Shown one piece after another: positions 1 through 6,301 of a stretch of 7,146 nt of DNA (positions are counted from its first letter, which is position 1; every line of letters begins with the position of its first letter). The notes below the pieces were generated by a model that saw only the letters and a list, made by a program, of their open reading frames with translations, did not search any database and was not told where the DNA came from. This DNA is from JBBQYA01 sp038209155. GTDB lineage: Bacteria; Bacteroidota; Bacteroidia; Sphingobacteriales; Sphingobacteriaceae. A program made the translations under genes and the position numbers. The stretch spans positions 1 to 7,146 of the forward strand of contig JBBQYA010000114.1 in NCBI GenBank assembly GCA_038209155.1, read 5' to 3'.

Positions 1-23
1 TCAAAAATTCAAAAACGCAATAA
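1..23 (+). CDS. C-terminal tail of an upstream gene (possibly recF), partial
   Basis: Reading from base 3, six codons (K-N-S-K-T-Q) lead to a TAA at 21-23 whose last A is also the first base of the next gene's ATG (TAATG). This one-base overlap is typical of translationally coupled genes, so I infer an upstream gene ending here. In many Bacteroidota the DUF721 gene follows recF, which makes RecF the best guess, but seven codons cannot identify a protein. The frame from base 1 is also open, to a TGA at 37-39, and could be the true tail instead. Confidence 0.35.
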
Positions 24-313
24 TGAAAAGAACCAATGATCAGACTTTGAAGCAGGCCATAGACGACATGATGGATTCTTATAAATTGAATGATAAATTG
101 AAAGAAATGGAACTGATAAGCAATTGGGAAGAAATTGTAGGAAAAGCAGTATCCAACAGAACTACAGAGGTTTATATCAAAAACAAAAGACTATTTTTAA
201 AATTATCTTCAGCAGTGTTAAGAAAAGAATTGGCCATGAGCCGTCAAAAATTAATGGATTTATTGAATGAACATGCCGGTTCCGTAGTTGTAAATGAAGT
301 GATTTTATTATAA
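23..313 (+). CDS. DUF721 / DciA-like small protein
   Basis: A 96-residue protein that looks like a complete stand-alone DUF721 protein, the usual size in Bacteroidota. Visible features are an N-terminal basic/helical stretch (residues 1-30), the conserved NWEEIVGKAV segment around W35 and G40, and a following beta-rich part with LFLKLSSAVLRKEL near 57-70 (the L..L.SS..R.EL pattern of the family). DUF721 is the core domain of DciA, the replicative-helicase loader/partner in bacteria lacking DnaC or DnaI, so a role at DnaB during replication is possible; the short Bacteroidota form is not proven to do this. The ATG at 23 is chosen because it overlaps the preceding stop (TAATG) and gives the normal N-terminus. 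It probably shares a transcript with the upstream gene and ends at the hairpin starting seven bases after its stop. Confidence 0.85.
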   Translation: MKRTNDQTLKQAIDDMMDSYKLNDKLKEMELISNWEEIVGKAVSNRTTEVYIKNKRLFLKLSSAVLRKELAMSRQKLMDLLNEHAGSVVVNEVILL

Positions 314-363
314 AAAAAAACACCGAAACAGACTATTTTTGTTCTGCCTATTTCGGTGGCTTT
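312..363. terminator. Bidirectional intrinsic terminator between the DUF721 gene and ndk
   Basis: The arms CACCGAAA (321-328) and TTTCGGTG (351-358) pair perfectly. The stem can continue inward with CAGA (329-332) and TCTG (343-346) across a four-base bulge. Nine A residues (312-320) lie to the left, so on the minus strand the hairpin is followed by a run of nine T, an excellent terminator for ndk. On the plus strand the tail is GCTTTCAATTT, weaker, but it sits immediately after the DUF721 stop. Confidence 0.75.
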
Positions 364-453
364 CAATTTATTTCAGCCTCTATTTGCGGTAATTTAAATC
401 AATTAAAATACCAAATAAATTCGACGCAACTATTAATTGAAGTTTATTTTTAA

Positions 454-476
454 CAATTTTTTATTGATGAAAATTG
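454..476. repeat. Short AT-rich inverted repeat after ndk
   Basis: CAATTTT (454-460) and AAAATTG (470-476) form a perfect 7-bp stem with a nine-base loop, 14 bases beyond the ndk stop. There is no clean T run after it on either strand, so it is at best a weak processing or pause hairpin. A match of this length may be chance in such AT-rich DNA. Confidence 0.25.
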
Positions 477-489
477 ATGCTTTAACGTT

Positions 490-909
490 TTAAAACTTTT
501 CAAAAGCAGTAAAAAAGAAGTTTCCTTCAATTTCTGCATTTTCATCAGAATCTGATCCATGCACAGCATTTGCATCAATTGACTTTGCAAAACGCTGACG
601 GATGGTTCCAACATCAGCCTTATTTGGATCGGTTGCTCCAATTAGTTTTCTAAAATCTTCTATAGCATTATCTTTTTCTAAAATAATTGCCACGATCGGT
701 CCAGAGGACATAAAAGAAACTAGCTCACTATAAAATCCTCTTTCCTTATGTACTTCATAAAATTTGCCAGCCATTTCTGAACTTAAAAAAGTGTACTTCA
801 TGGCCGCGATCCTGAAACCGTCTTTAATTATTTGATCTATTATTGCTCCGATATGTCCATTTGCTACCGCATCAGGTTTAATCATAGTAAAGGTTCTATT
901 CGTATTCAT
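490..909 (-). CDS. ndk: Nucleoside-diphosphate kinase
   Basis: A 139-residue protein of normal bacterial Ndk length. The enzyme moves the gamma-phosphate of a donor NTP to NDPs through a phosphohistidine and keeps NTP and dNTP pools balanced in the cytoplasm. The signature NAVHGSDSDENAE carries the catalytic His117. Other expected active-site residues are present: K11 (TMIKPDAV), Y51, R57, T93, R104 (GTIR) and N114. The frame stays open a further 30 codons upstream to an ATG at 997-999, but that extension is hydrophobic/basic and not family-like, and it would run through the promoter match at 929-958. The ATG at 907-909 gives the standard N-terminus MNTNRTFTMIKPDA. The gene is divergent from the DHH operon and convergent with the DUF721 gene; its transcript likely ends at the 312-358 hairpin. 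Confidence 0.97.
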   Translation of the reverse strand: MNTNRTFTMIKPDAVANGHIGAIIDQIIKDGFRIAAMKYTFLSSEMAGKFYEVHKERGFYSELVSFMSSGPIVAIILEKDNAIEDFRKLIGATDPNKADVGTIRQRFAKSIDANAVHGSDSDENAEIEGNFFFTAFEKF

Positions 910-928
910 TTTTATTAATTTTGAACTG

Positions 929-958
929 CGAAGATAGAAAAACAATCTTTTGACAAAA
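929..958 (-). promoter_or_regulatory. Candidate ndk promoter (Bacteroidota type)
   Basis: Read on the minus strand, TTTTG (958-954) is followed after 17 bases by TATCTTCG (936-929), matching the Bacteroidota sigma-A pattern TTG / TAnnTTTG with a C in the seventh position of the -7 box. A start about seven bases further on would give a leader of roughly 12-15 bases before the ATG at 909. Pattern reading only; no transcript data. Confidence 0.6.
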
Positions 959-992
959 AGAAATAATAATCTTTGCAAAAAAATTTTACAAC

Positions 993-1018
993 TTGACAAT
1001 TTTTTTTTAATAAATTTG
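993..1018 (+). promoter_or_regulatory. Candidate promoter of the DHH-FKBP-FKBP operon
   Basis: TTGAC at 993-997 and TAAATTTG at 1011-1018 match the -33 and -7 elements of Bacteroidota housekeeping promoters. The 15-base gap is somewhat shorter than usual. The implied start near 1025 leaves a leader of about ten bases before the ATG at 1035. It lies back to back with the ndk promoter, about 35 bases away, so the two divergent promoters fill the intergenic space. Confidence 0.55.
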
Positions 1019-1034
1019 CGCCCTTGTTGAAAAA

Positions 1035-2048
1035 ATGAATAGAGCTCAAATCGACATTTTATTGTCTAAACCTTCCAAGATTGTAATCACAACTCACAAT
1101 AAACCAGATGGTGATGCAATGGGTTCTTCTTTGGGTCTTTTCCATTATTTTAAAGCAAAAGGTCATGATGTAAAAGTGATTAGCCCTACGGATTATCCTT
1201 TCTTTTTAAATTGGCTACCAAGTAATGACGAAGTTTTAATTTTTACAGACTCTGTTCAAATTTCTACTGACTTAATTGCTATGGCTGATATTATTTTTTG
1301 TTTAGACTTTAATACGCTAAGCAGAATCAATGAATTAGGAGAATTAGTAAGGAATTCAAAAGCAATTAAAGTTTTAATTGATCATCATTTAGAACCAGAA
1401 AGTTTTGCAGATTATCAACTTTGGGATACAGAAGCAAGTTCAACAGCAGAATTGGTTTACCGGTTTATTGGTGAAGCAGGGGATCATAAAATGCTAAACA
1501 TAGAAATTTCAACCTGCTTGTACACTGGTATTATGACCGATACTGGTTCGTTTAGATTCCCTAGAACTACTGCCAAACTTCATCGAGTTGTGGCAGATTT
1601 AATAGATGCTGGTGCAAATAATACTAAGATTCATGCTGCAGTTTTCGATAATTTTTCAGAAAAGCGATTGCGATTTCTAGGTTATTGCTTAAAAGATAAA
1701 CTAACCATACTTCCTGAGTTTAATACTGCATATTTATCTTTGAATCAGAAAGATTTAAATGATTATGGAGTTGGAACAGGTGACACAGAAGGTATTGTCA
1801 ATTTTGCATTGTCCATTAATGAAGTTCAATTGGCCATTGTTATTATCCAAAGAGGAGATTTGGTCAAATTATCTTTTCGCTCAAAAGGGGTTTTTCCTGC
1901 AAATCAAATTGCGAAAAAATATTTTAACGGTGGTGGACATTTAAATGCCGCTGGCGGACAAACTACCGACAGCTTAGAGATTACAACACAAAAAGTAAAT
2001 GATATATTACCAGAATTCAAAGAATTATTAAACAACAATCATAAATAA
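1035..2048 (+). CDS. DHH/DHHA1 phosphoesterase, NrnA-like (oligoribonuclease / pAp phosphatase)
   Basis: A 337-residue cytoplasmic protein with the two-domain layout of NrnA. The N-terminal DHH domain (about 10-170) shows all the metal-binding motifs: HNKPDGDAMGSSLG (H21, D25, D27), LDFN (D91), the DHH signature IDHH (D116, H117, H118) and GIMTDTGSFRF (D169). The C-terminal DHHA1 domain (about 220-335) contains FRSKG near 281-285 and the substrate-binding GGGHLNAAGG (299-308). NrnA-type enzymes degrade 2-5-mer oligoribonucleotides and many dephosphorylate 3'-phosphoadenosine 5'-phosphate; which activity dominates here cannot be read from sequence. Length and motif spacing are normal and no key residue is missing. 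It is the first gene of an operon, with only 13 bases to the FKBP lipoprotein gene. It is preceded by A-rich sequence rather than a Shine-Dalgarno. Confidence 0.93.
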   Translation: MNRAQIDILLSKPSKIVITTHNKPDGDAMGSSLGLFHYFKAKGHDVKVISPTDYPFFLNWLPSNDEVLIFTDSVQISTDLIAMADIIFCLDFNTLSRINELGELVRNSKAIKVLIDHHLEPESFADYQLWDTEASSTAELVYRFIGEAGDHKMLNIEISTCLYTGIMTDTGSFRFPRTTAKLHRVVADLIDAGANNTKIHAAVFDNFSEKRLRFLGYCLKDKLTILPEFNTAYLSLNQKDLNDYGVGTGDTEGIVNFALSINEVQLAIVIIQRGDLVKLSFRSKGVFPANQIAKKYFNGGGHLNAAGGQTTDSLEITTQKVNDILPEFKELLNNNHK

Positions 2049-2061
2049 AAATAAAAAAAAC

Positions 2062-2910
2062 ATGAACATTAGTAAAGGTAAATTTTCCCTGTATGCATTT
2101 CTTATAATAGCACTTGCTTGGGGTTGCGGAAAAGGTTTTAAAAAGACTGAAGATGGTTTGGAATACAAAATCCACACTAAAAATCCTGGCGAAAAAATTA
2201 AAATTGGTGATTATTTAACGCTAGACATGGTTTACAAAACAGACAGCGACTCTGTTTTATTTGATACCTACAAGAATAAGCAACCGTTAAAAATAATGGT
2301 TCAAGAACCAACTTTTAAAGGAGATTTAATGAGCGGTTTAATGTTGATGACAAATAAAGATAGCGCAACGTTTAAAATTAGCTCGGATAGTTTGTTTTCA
2401 AAAACATTTGGAGTAGAGCGTCCTGAATTTATAAAAGCTGGAAGCATGATCGTTTTTCAAGTAAAGATAAACGAAGTAACTTCTAAAGATAAAATGGAAT
2501 CTGATATGAAAAAAGCTCAAGATGAACAAACTGGAAAAGAAAAAATGCTTTTGGATGAATACGTAAAAACCAATAATCTTACTGTAAATACAACAGCAAG
2601 TGGTTTGAGATATGTAATTACAAAAGAAGGAACTGGAGTAAAACCTACCGCTGCTTCTACAGTGAAAGTAAATTATACTGGAAAATTATTCGATGGAACT
2701 GTTTTCGATAGTAATGCAGGTAAAGCACCTATCGAATTTCCATTAGGGCAGGTTATTCCAGGATGGACAGAAGGATTACAATTATTAAATGCAGGTTCAA
2801 AAGCTGTATTTATTATTCCATCAAATTTAGCTTATGGCGAAAAAGGCGGTGGTCCGATTCCTCCAAATTCTCCTTTAGTTTTTGATGTTGAGTTATTAGA
2901 AGTAAAATAA
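2062..2910 (+). CDS. Lipoprotein FKBP-type peptidyl-prolyl isomerase, double FKBP-like domain (GldI-like context)
   Basis: A 282-residue predicted envelope lipoprotein. A hydrophobic signal (about 8-20) ends in ALAWGC, so Cys22 is the likely lipidated residue. The following CGKGFKK has no acidic surface-export signal, suggesting the periplasmic side. Residues 32-140 form an FKBP-like domain that has lost its active site: the Trp at the floor of the pocket is replaced (L89 in FKGDLMSGLMLM). A charged helical linker (141-175) follows. Residues 180-282 are a complete FKBP domain with the pocket residues Y205, F215, D216, F226, V231, I232, W235, Y258 and F274. FKBPs catalyse prolyl cis-trans isomerisation and act as folding helpers. 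A lipoprotein FKBP next to a DHH gene resembles the location of gldI in gliding Flavobacteriia, but GldI function is inference. The next gene is a tandem paralog 16 bases downstream. Confidence 0.92.
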   Translation: MNISKGKFSLYAFLIIALAWGCGKGFKKTEDGLEYKIHTKNPGEKIKIGDYLTLDMVYKTDSDSVLFDTYKNKQPLKIMVQEPTFKGDLMSGLMLMTNKDSATFKISSDSLFSKTFGVERPEFIKAGSMIVFQVKINEVTSKDKMESDMKKAQDEQTGKEKMLLDEYVKTNNLTVNTTASGLRYVITKEGTGVKPTAASTVKVNYTGKLFDGTVFDSNAGKAPIEFPLGQVIPGWTEGLQLLNAGSKAVFIIPSNLAYGEKGGGPIPPNSPLVFDVELLEVK

Positions 2911-2926
2911 ATTTATTCAAATTAAT

Positions 2927-3778
2927 ATGAAAGTTTTATTCACATTTCTTGTAAGTATTCTGTTTTTATCAGGATTGCAAGCTCAGAATTCAAATTTTAA
3001 AACATCACCAGATGGATTAAAATATAAAATTTTGAAAGAAGGAAAAGGTAGAAAAATTGTTAAAGGCGACATCGTAGAAATGGATATGTCTTATAAAACA
3101 GAAAAAGATTCGCTCTTATTTAGTAGTTCGGATTTTAAACAACCCATTTCTATTGTAGTAGATAAGAGAGTTTTCAAAGGCGATATAATTGATGGTCTTT
3201 TACTACTTTCTGTTGGCGATAGTGCGCAATTTTTATTAGATGCAGATTCATTGTTTACAAGAACTTTTCAAGCTGCACTTCCAGATTATATTAGAAAAGG
3301 AAGTATGTTGAATTTTGTAGTGAAAATAAATAGTGCTGTAACTGCTGAAGAAATGGCATCCAAAACGCAATCATTAGAAAAGGACCAGATTGGAAAACAA
3401 GATGCTGAGATACAAGCATATATAAAAGCTAATAAGCTAAGTCCGTTAAAAACCTCTAGTGGTTTATATTATATTGTAACTAAAAATGGAACAGGAGCTT
3501 TACCAAAGCAAGGTCAAAAATTAACTGTACATTACACTGGAAAACTTTTAAATGGAACCAAATTTGATTCTTCTATAGATAGAAATGATCCGTTTAAATT
3601 TGAATTAGGTGGTGGAGTTATAAAAGGCTGGAATGAAGGTTTTGCTTTATTTAATAAAGGCACAAAAGCTACCTTGATAATCCCCTATCAATTAGGATAT
3701 GGAGCTCAAGGTGCAGGCGCTGATATAAAACCGTATTCTCCTTTATTATTTGATGTGGAATTAATTGATTTCAATTAA
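2927..3778 (+). CDS. Secreted FKBP-type peptidyl-prolyl isomerase, tandem paralog
   Basis: A 283-residue paralog of the preceding protein with the same layout and nearly the same length. The N-terminus is a type I signal peptide (hydrophobic 3-16, likely cleavage after LQA, about residue 19) with no lipobox cysteine, so the product should be soluble in the periplasm. Residues 29-138 are the degenerate FKBP-like domain (pocket Trp replaced by I87 in FKGDIIDGLLLL; F65 kept, the following Asp replaced by S66). Residues 139-175 are a charged linker. Residues 179-283 are an intact FKBP domain with Y203, F213, D214, F225, V231, I232, W235, Y258 and F275. Blocks shared with the upstream paralog include DMxYKT near 53-58, the FKGD segment, DSLF and KGSM/AGSM, which points to gene duplication. 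It is last in the operon, with a long AT-rich spacer and a terminator after it. Confidence 0.92.
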   Translation: MKVLFTFLVSILFLSGLQAQNSNFKTSPDGLKYKILKEGKGRKIVKGDIVEMDMSYKTEKDSLLFSSSDFKQPISIVVDKRVFKGDIIDGLLLLSVGDSAQFLLDADSLFTRTFQAALPDYIRKGSMLNFVVKINSAVTAEEMASKTQSLEKDQIGKQDAEIQAYIKANKLSPLKTSSGLYYIVTKNGTGALPKQGQKLTVHYTGKLLNGTKFDSSIDRNDPFKFELGGGVIKGWNEGFALFNKGTKATLIIPYQLGYGAQGAGADIKPYSPLLFDVELIDFN

Positions 3779-3818
3779 AAAATTTCTTTTTTTACTGCAA
3801 ATAATTACTACAAAATTT

Positions 3819-3872
3819 AAATGATCTTCTTTTGCTTTTTTGCAAAAAAAATTGAAATGTGAAAGATGATTT
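3819..3872. repeat. AT-rich imperfect inverted repeat downstream of the FKBP operon
   Basis: AAATGATCTT (3819-3828) and AAGATGATTT (3863-3872) pair with a single mismatch and enclose the palindromic core TTTTTTGCAAAAAA (3836-3849). It lies 40 bases after the operon's last stop codon. There is no following T run, so it is not a textbook terminator; it could be a 3'-end stabilising hairpin or simple low-complexity sequence. Confidence 0.25.
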
Positions 3873-3952
3873 TAAGAAGGTTTAAGTTTTATTTGCTAAA
3901 ATAATTTTAATTACAAATTTAAACTTATTTATTTTTATTTAAAAAAACAGAT

Positions 3953-3990
3953 AAAGCCCTTTTAATTTAAAAGGGCTTTTTTATTTAATT
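3953..3990 (+). terminator. Strong intrinsic terminator after the FKBP operon
   Basis: AAAGCCCTTTT (3953-3963) pairs perfectly with AAAAGGGCTTT (3969-3979) across the loop AATTT, and the right arm runs into TTTATTTAATTT. This ends the DHH-FKBP-FKBP transcript 174 bases after the last stop codon. The T-rich tail overlaps the candidate tatD -7 box. Confidence 0.88.
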
Positions 3991-3992
3991 TG
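3985..3992 (+). promoter_or_regulatory. Candidate -7 element of tatD
   Basis: TTAATTTG matches TAnnTTTG except for T in the second position, and the sequence after it (CGGC) resembles that after the DHH operon -7 box (CGCC). No TTG lies at the right distance upstream, where the terminator stem sits. The ATG follows only four bases later, so transcription from here would give an almost or fully leaderless tatD mRNA. Confidence 0.35.
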
Positions 3993-3996
3993 CGGC

Positions 3997-4764
3997 ATGA
4001 TTTTAACAGACACCCACACACATCTATATTCAGATTCTTTCAAAGACGATAGGGACGAAATGGTTCTTAGAGCATTGGATAAGGGAATATCTAGAATGTT
4101 TATGCCCAATGTTGATTTAGATTCTGTAGCTGGAATGATGGAGTTGAACAATAAATATCCAGACAATTTATTCATGATGTTGGGTTTGCATCCCTGTTCT
4201 GTTGAAGAAAATTACCAAGAGGTAATTAGTAATTTAAAAATTAAAGCTAAAGAAATTAAGATAGTTGCTATAGGTGAAATAGGTTTAGATTTATATTGGA
4301 AAAAAACAAATTTTGAAGAACAAAAAGATGCTTTTATTACACAAATAAATTGGGCTAAAGAATTAAAATTACCTATAGTTATTCATAGCAGAGATGCAAT
4401 AGAAGAATCGATTAAAATATTAGAAGAGTCTAAAGACGAAAATTTAAAAGGGGTAATGCACTGTTTTGGTGGAACATTAGATCAAGCAAAAAAGATCACA
4501 GATTTAGGTTTTTATCTGGGAATAGGAGGAATAGCAACATTTAAAAATGCTGGATTGGACAAAATTTTGACTGAAATAGATTTAAATTATTTAGTTCTTG
4601 AAACAGATTCCCCTTACATAGCACCAGTTCCACATCGCGGAAAGAGGAATGAAAGTGCTTATTTACTTTCAATTGCAGAGCATGTAGCATTTATTTTAGG
4701 AATAAACTTAGAAGAACTCGCTAAAATTACTACCTTGAATTCGAAAAAACTTTTTGGTCTTTAA
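3997..4764 (+). CDS. tatD: TatD-family metal-dependent hydrolase (DNase)
   Basis: A 255-residue TIM-barrel metallohydrolase of standard TatD size. All metal ligands of the family are visible: H7 and H9 (DTHTHLY), E94 (AIGEIGLDLYW), H130 (LPIVIHSRDA), H155 (GVMHCFGGT) and D204 (LETDSPYIAP). The family motif PHRGKRNE (212-219) is also present. TatD proteins are cytoplasmic 3'-5' exo/endonucleases on DNA, linked to repair and DNA fragmentation; despite the name they are not needed for Tat transport. The physiological substrate here is unknown. The ATG at 3997 gives the usual N-terminus (MILTDTHTHLY). The gene follows a terminator directly and is six bases from ansA, so the two are likely co-transcribed. 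The paralog type (TatD versus YcfH/YabD-like) cannot be settled by eye. Confidence 0.94.
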   Translation: MILTDTHTHLYSDSFKDDRDEMVLRALDKGISRMFMPNVDLDSVAGMMELNNKYPDNLFMMLGLHPCSVEENYQEVISNLKIKAKEIKIVAIGEIGLDLYWKKTNFEEQKDAFITQINWAKELKLPIVIHSRDAIEESIKILEESKDENLKGVMHCFGGTLDQAKKITDLGFYLGIGGIATFKNAGLDKILTEIDLNYLVLETDSPYIAPVPHRGKRNESAYLLSIAEHVAFILGINLEELAKITTLNSKKLFGL

Positions 4765-4770
4765 AACTAC

Positions 4771-5802
4771 ATGTCGAGGAAAACATCAATTTTAATTATT
4801 TATACAGGTGGAACAGTAGGTATGGTTCAAGATCCAGTTTCTGGAGCGTTGAAGCCTTTAGATTTTAAACAAATAACTCAAAACGTACCTGAACTTGCGA
4901 GACTCAATTATTTATTAACGGTATATTCATTTATGCCAACATTAGATTCATCAAATATAAATCAAGAGGCTTGGCTTCAAATTGCAGAATTGATTGAAAG
5001 AAATTACGATGCATTTGATGGTTTTGTGGTTTTGCATGGATCAGATACTATGGCCTACACGGCATCTATGCTAAGCTTTTTATTAGAAAACTTAGGAAAA
5101 CCGGTGATTTTAACAGGATCTCAATTACCAATTGGTGAAATAAGAACAGATGCAAAAGAGAATTTAATTACAGCTATAGAAATAGCGGCAAGCAAAAGAA
5201 GTGCAAAAGCAGTGGTGCCAGAAGTTTGCATCTACTTTGATTATCAATTATTTAGAGGAAACAGAGCGATTAAATATAATTCAGCAAAATTCGAAGCATT
5301 TCGATCTATAAATTATCCTTTATTAGCAGAAGCTGGTGTTCATTTAGATTTTAAATTGGACAAAATTATTCCTGCAAATGATCTGCCTCTTATCGTTCAC
5401 AAAAAAATTGACACGCAAGTTGGAGTATTAAAAATATTTCCTGGCATTTCTCAATCGGCCATTCACGCAATCCTAAATACGCCTAATATGAAAGCGGTAA
5501 TTATAGAAACATTTGGTTCAGGAAATACTTCCTCTTCAACTTGGTTTTTAGATTGCCTTAGGGAGGCGATTGAAAGAGGCTTAATTATTTTAGATATTTC
5601 TCAATGTATTGGAGGTTCTGTAGAATTAGGAAGATATGAAACCAGCCAATATCTAAATAAAATGGGTGTTGTAAGCGGTTTTGATATGACTTTTGAAGCA
5701 GCCATTACAAAATTAATGTTCTTATTAGGTCAGGGTTTTGAAGGCAAGGAATTAAAAACAATGCTAGAGAAAAATCTAAGAGGGGAATTGACAAATAATT
5801 AG
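4771..5802 (+). CDS. ansA: Type I (cytoplasmic) L-asparaginase
   Basis: A 343-residue protein with no signal peptide, matching type I L-asparaginases, which hydrolyse L-asparagine to aspartate and ammonia in the cytoplasm. The N-terminal domain carries the first catalytic motif YTGGTVGM (nucleophile T15). The second triad motif appears as LHGSDTMAY (S91, D92), with Ser where Thr is usual. K168 in RGNRAIK is the probable counterpart of the catalytic lysine. ILTGSQLPIGEIRTDAKEN (113-131) is a conserved segment after the active site. The C-terminal domain (about 215-343) contains IETFGSGN (245-252) and ISQCIGGSVELGRYE, typical of the allosteric/substrate-binding part of type I enzymes. The start is the ATG six bases after the tatD stop, which suggests co-transcription. 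No clear terminator hairpin lies between its stop and the tRNA gene. Confidence 0.94.
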   Translation: MSRKTSILIIYTGGTVGMVQDPVSGALKPLDFKQITQNVPELARLNYLLTVYSFMPTLDSSNINQEAWLQIAELIERNYDAFDGFVVLHGSDTMAYTASMLSFLLENLGKPVILTGSQLPIGEIRTDAKENLITAIEIAASKRSAKAVVPEVCIYFDYQLFRGNRAIKYNSAKFEAFRSINYPLLAEAGVHLDFKLDKIIPANDLPLIVHKKIDTQVGVLKIFPGISQSAIHAILNTPNMKAVIIETFGSGNTSSSTWFLDCLREAIERGLIILDISQCIGGSVELGRYETSQYLNKMGVVSGFDMTFEAAITKLMFLLGQGFEGKELKTMLEKNLRGELTNN

Positions 5803-5822
5803 GGCTTTCATTATTTTACTCT

Positions 5823-5830
5823 TACATTCG
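5823..5830 (+). promoter_or_regulatory. Candidate -7 element for tRNA-Ser
   Basis: TACATTCG fits the Bacteroidota -7 pattern (TAnnTTTG with C in the seventh position) and ends 14 bases before the mature tRNA, allowing a short leader. No good TTG is found 17-23 bases upstream, so this is a partial match. Read-through from tatD-ansA is an alternative. Confidence 0.4.
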
Positions 5831-5844
5831 CAAAAATTCAAATT

Positions 5845-5930
<86 letters not shown>

Positions 5931-6042
5931 TTTTGTAAAACTATATGATTTTGCTTTTTATTTTTACTAATAAAAGATGTATCATCTCATATCTTCATAT
6001 TTAAACTTTATTTCCTAAAAAATAAAATTTAAGTTGTTTTTA

Positions 6043-6080
6043 AACCTTATAACTCTATTTCTGAAATTTCTAATAAGGTT
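6043..6080. repeat. Inverted repeat with a second matching arm
   Basis: AACCTTAT (6043-6050) is the reverse complement of ATAAGGTT (6073-6080), a perfect 8-bp stem with a 22-base loop. A second ATAAGGT occurs at 6115-6121 and could pair with the same left arm, while AACTCTA (6051-6057) matches TAGAGTT (6128-6134). Short matches like these are expected by chance in AT-rich DNA, so I give this little weight. Confidence 0.2.
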
Positions 6081-6139
6081 AATTTATTTCTAAAATTGTC
6101 TTGTTACTGAGGTAATAAGGTGATTTTTAGAGTTAATAA

Positions 6140-6301
6140 ATAATAATCATTAATGAAAAGTTCAGAGGTATAGATATAATTTTGGAGGGATGTAAGAAAT
6201 TAGTTTTATCAAGGGAGAGGATTTTTATAAATTTTTACAAAAAACTATTCCAGATGTTAAACTTCCTCTTTCTGAAAAAGAAAAAGACTAAAAAAGAATG
6301 A
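6140..6301 (+). pseudogene. Possible remnant of a decayed small gene (unidentified)
   Basis: One frame is open from 6140 to a TGA at 6299-6301 without a usable start codon; its early part reads protein-like (GIDIILEGCKKLVL, from about 6167). A second frame is open from 6196 to a TAA at 6289-6291; its part from about 6205 reads F-I-K-G-E-D-F-Y-K-F-L-Q, then T-I-P-D-V-K-L-P-L-S and a charged end. Joining the first frame to the second near 6205-6215 would give one plausible polypeptide, as if a single indel had shifted the frame. I do not recognise a family, neither frame has an ATG at a sensible place, and chance is a real alternative. Confidence 0.2.

Noticed and set aside
450..641. Open frame on the minus strand overlapping the 3' half of ndk
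   Set aside because: It lies in another frame of a well-supported gene and shows no family features.
910..999. An N-terminal extension of 30 residues for ndk, starting at the ATG at 997-999
   Set aside because: The extra residues are a hydrophobic/basic string absent from Ndk proteins, and the extension would cover the candidate ndk promoter at 929-958. The ATG at 907-909 gives the normal 139-residue enzyme.
1759..1944. Open frame of 61 codons inside the DHH phosphoesterase gene
   Set aside because: Shadow of the real coding frame, which holds the essential DHHA1 domain here.
3981..4175. Minus-strand open frame opposite the start of tatD
   Set aside because: Antisense to the conserved TatD N-terminus, no recognisable protein, and it ends within the terminator tail.
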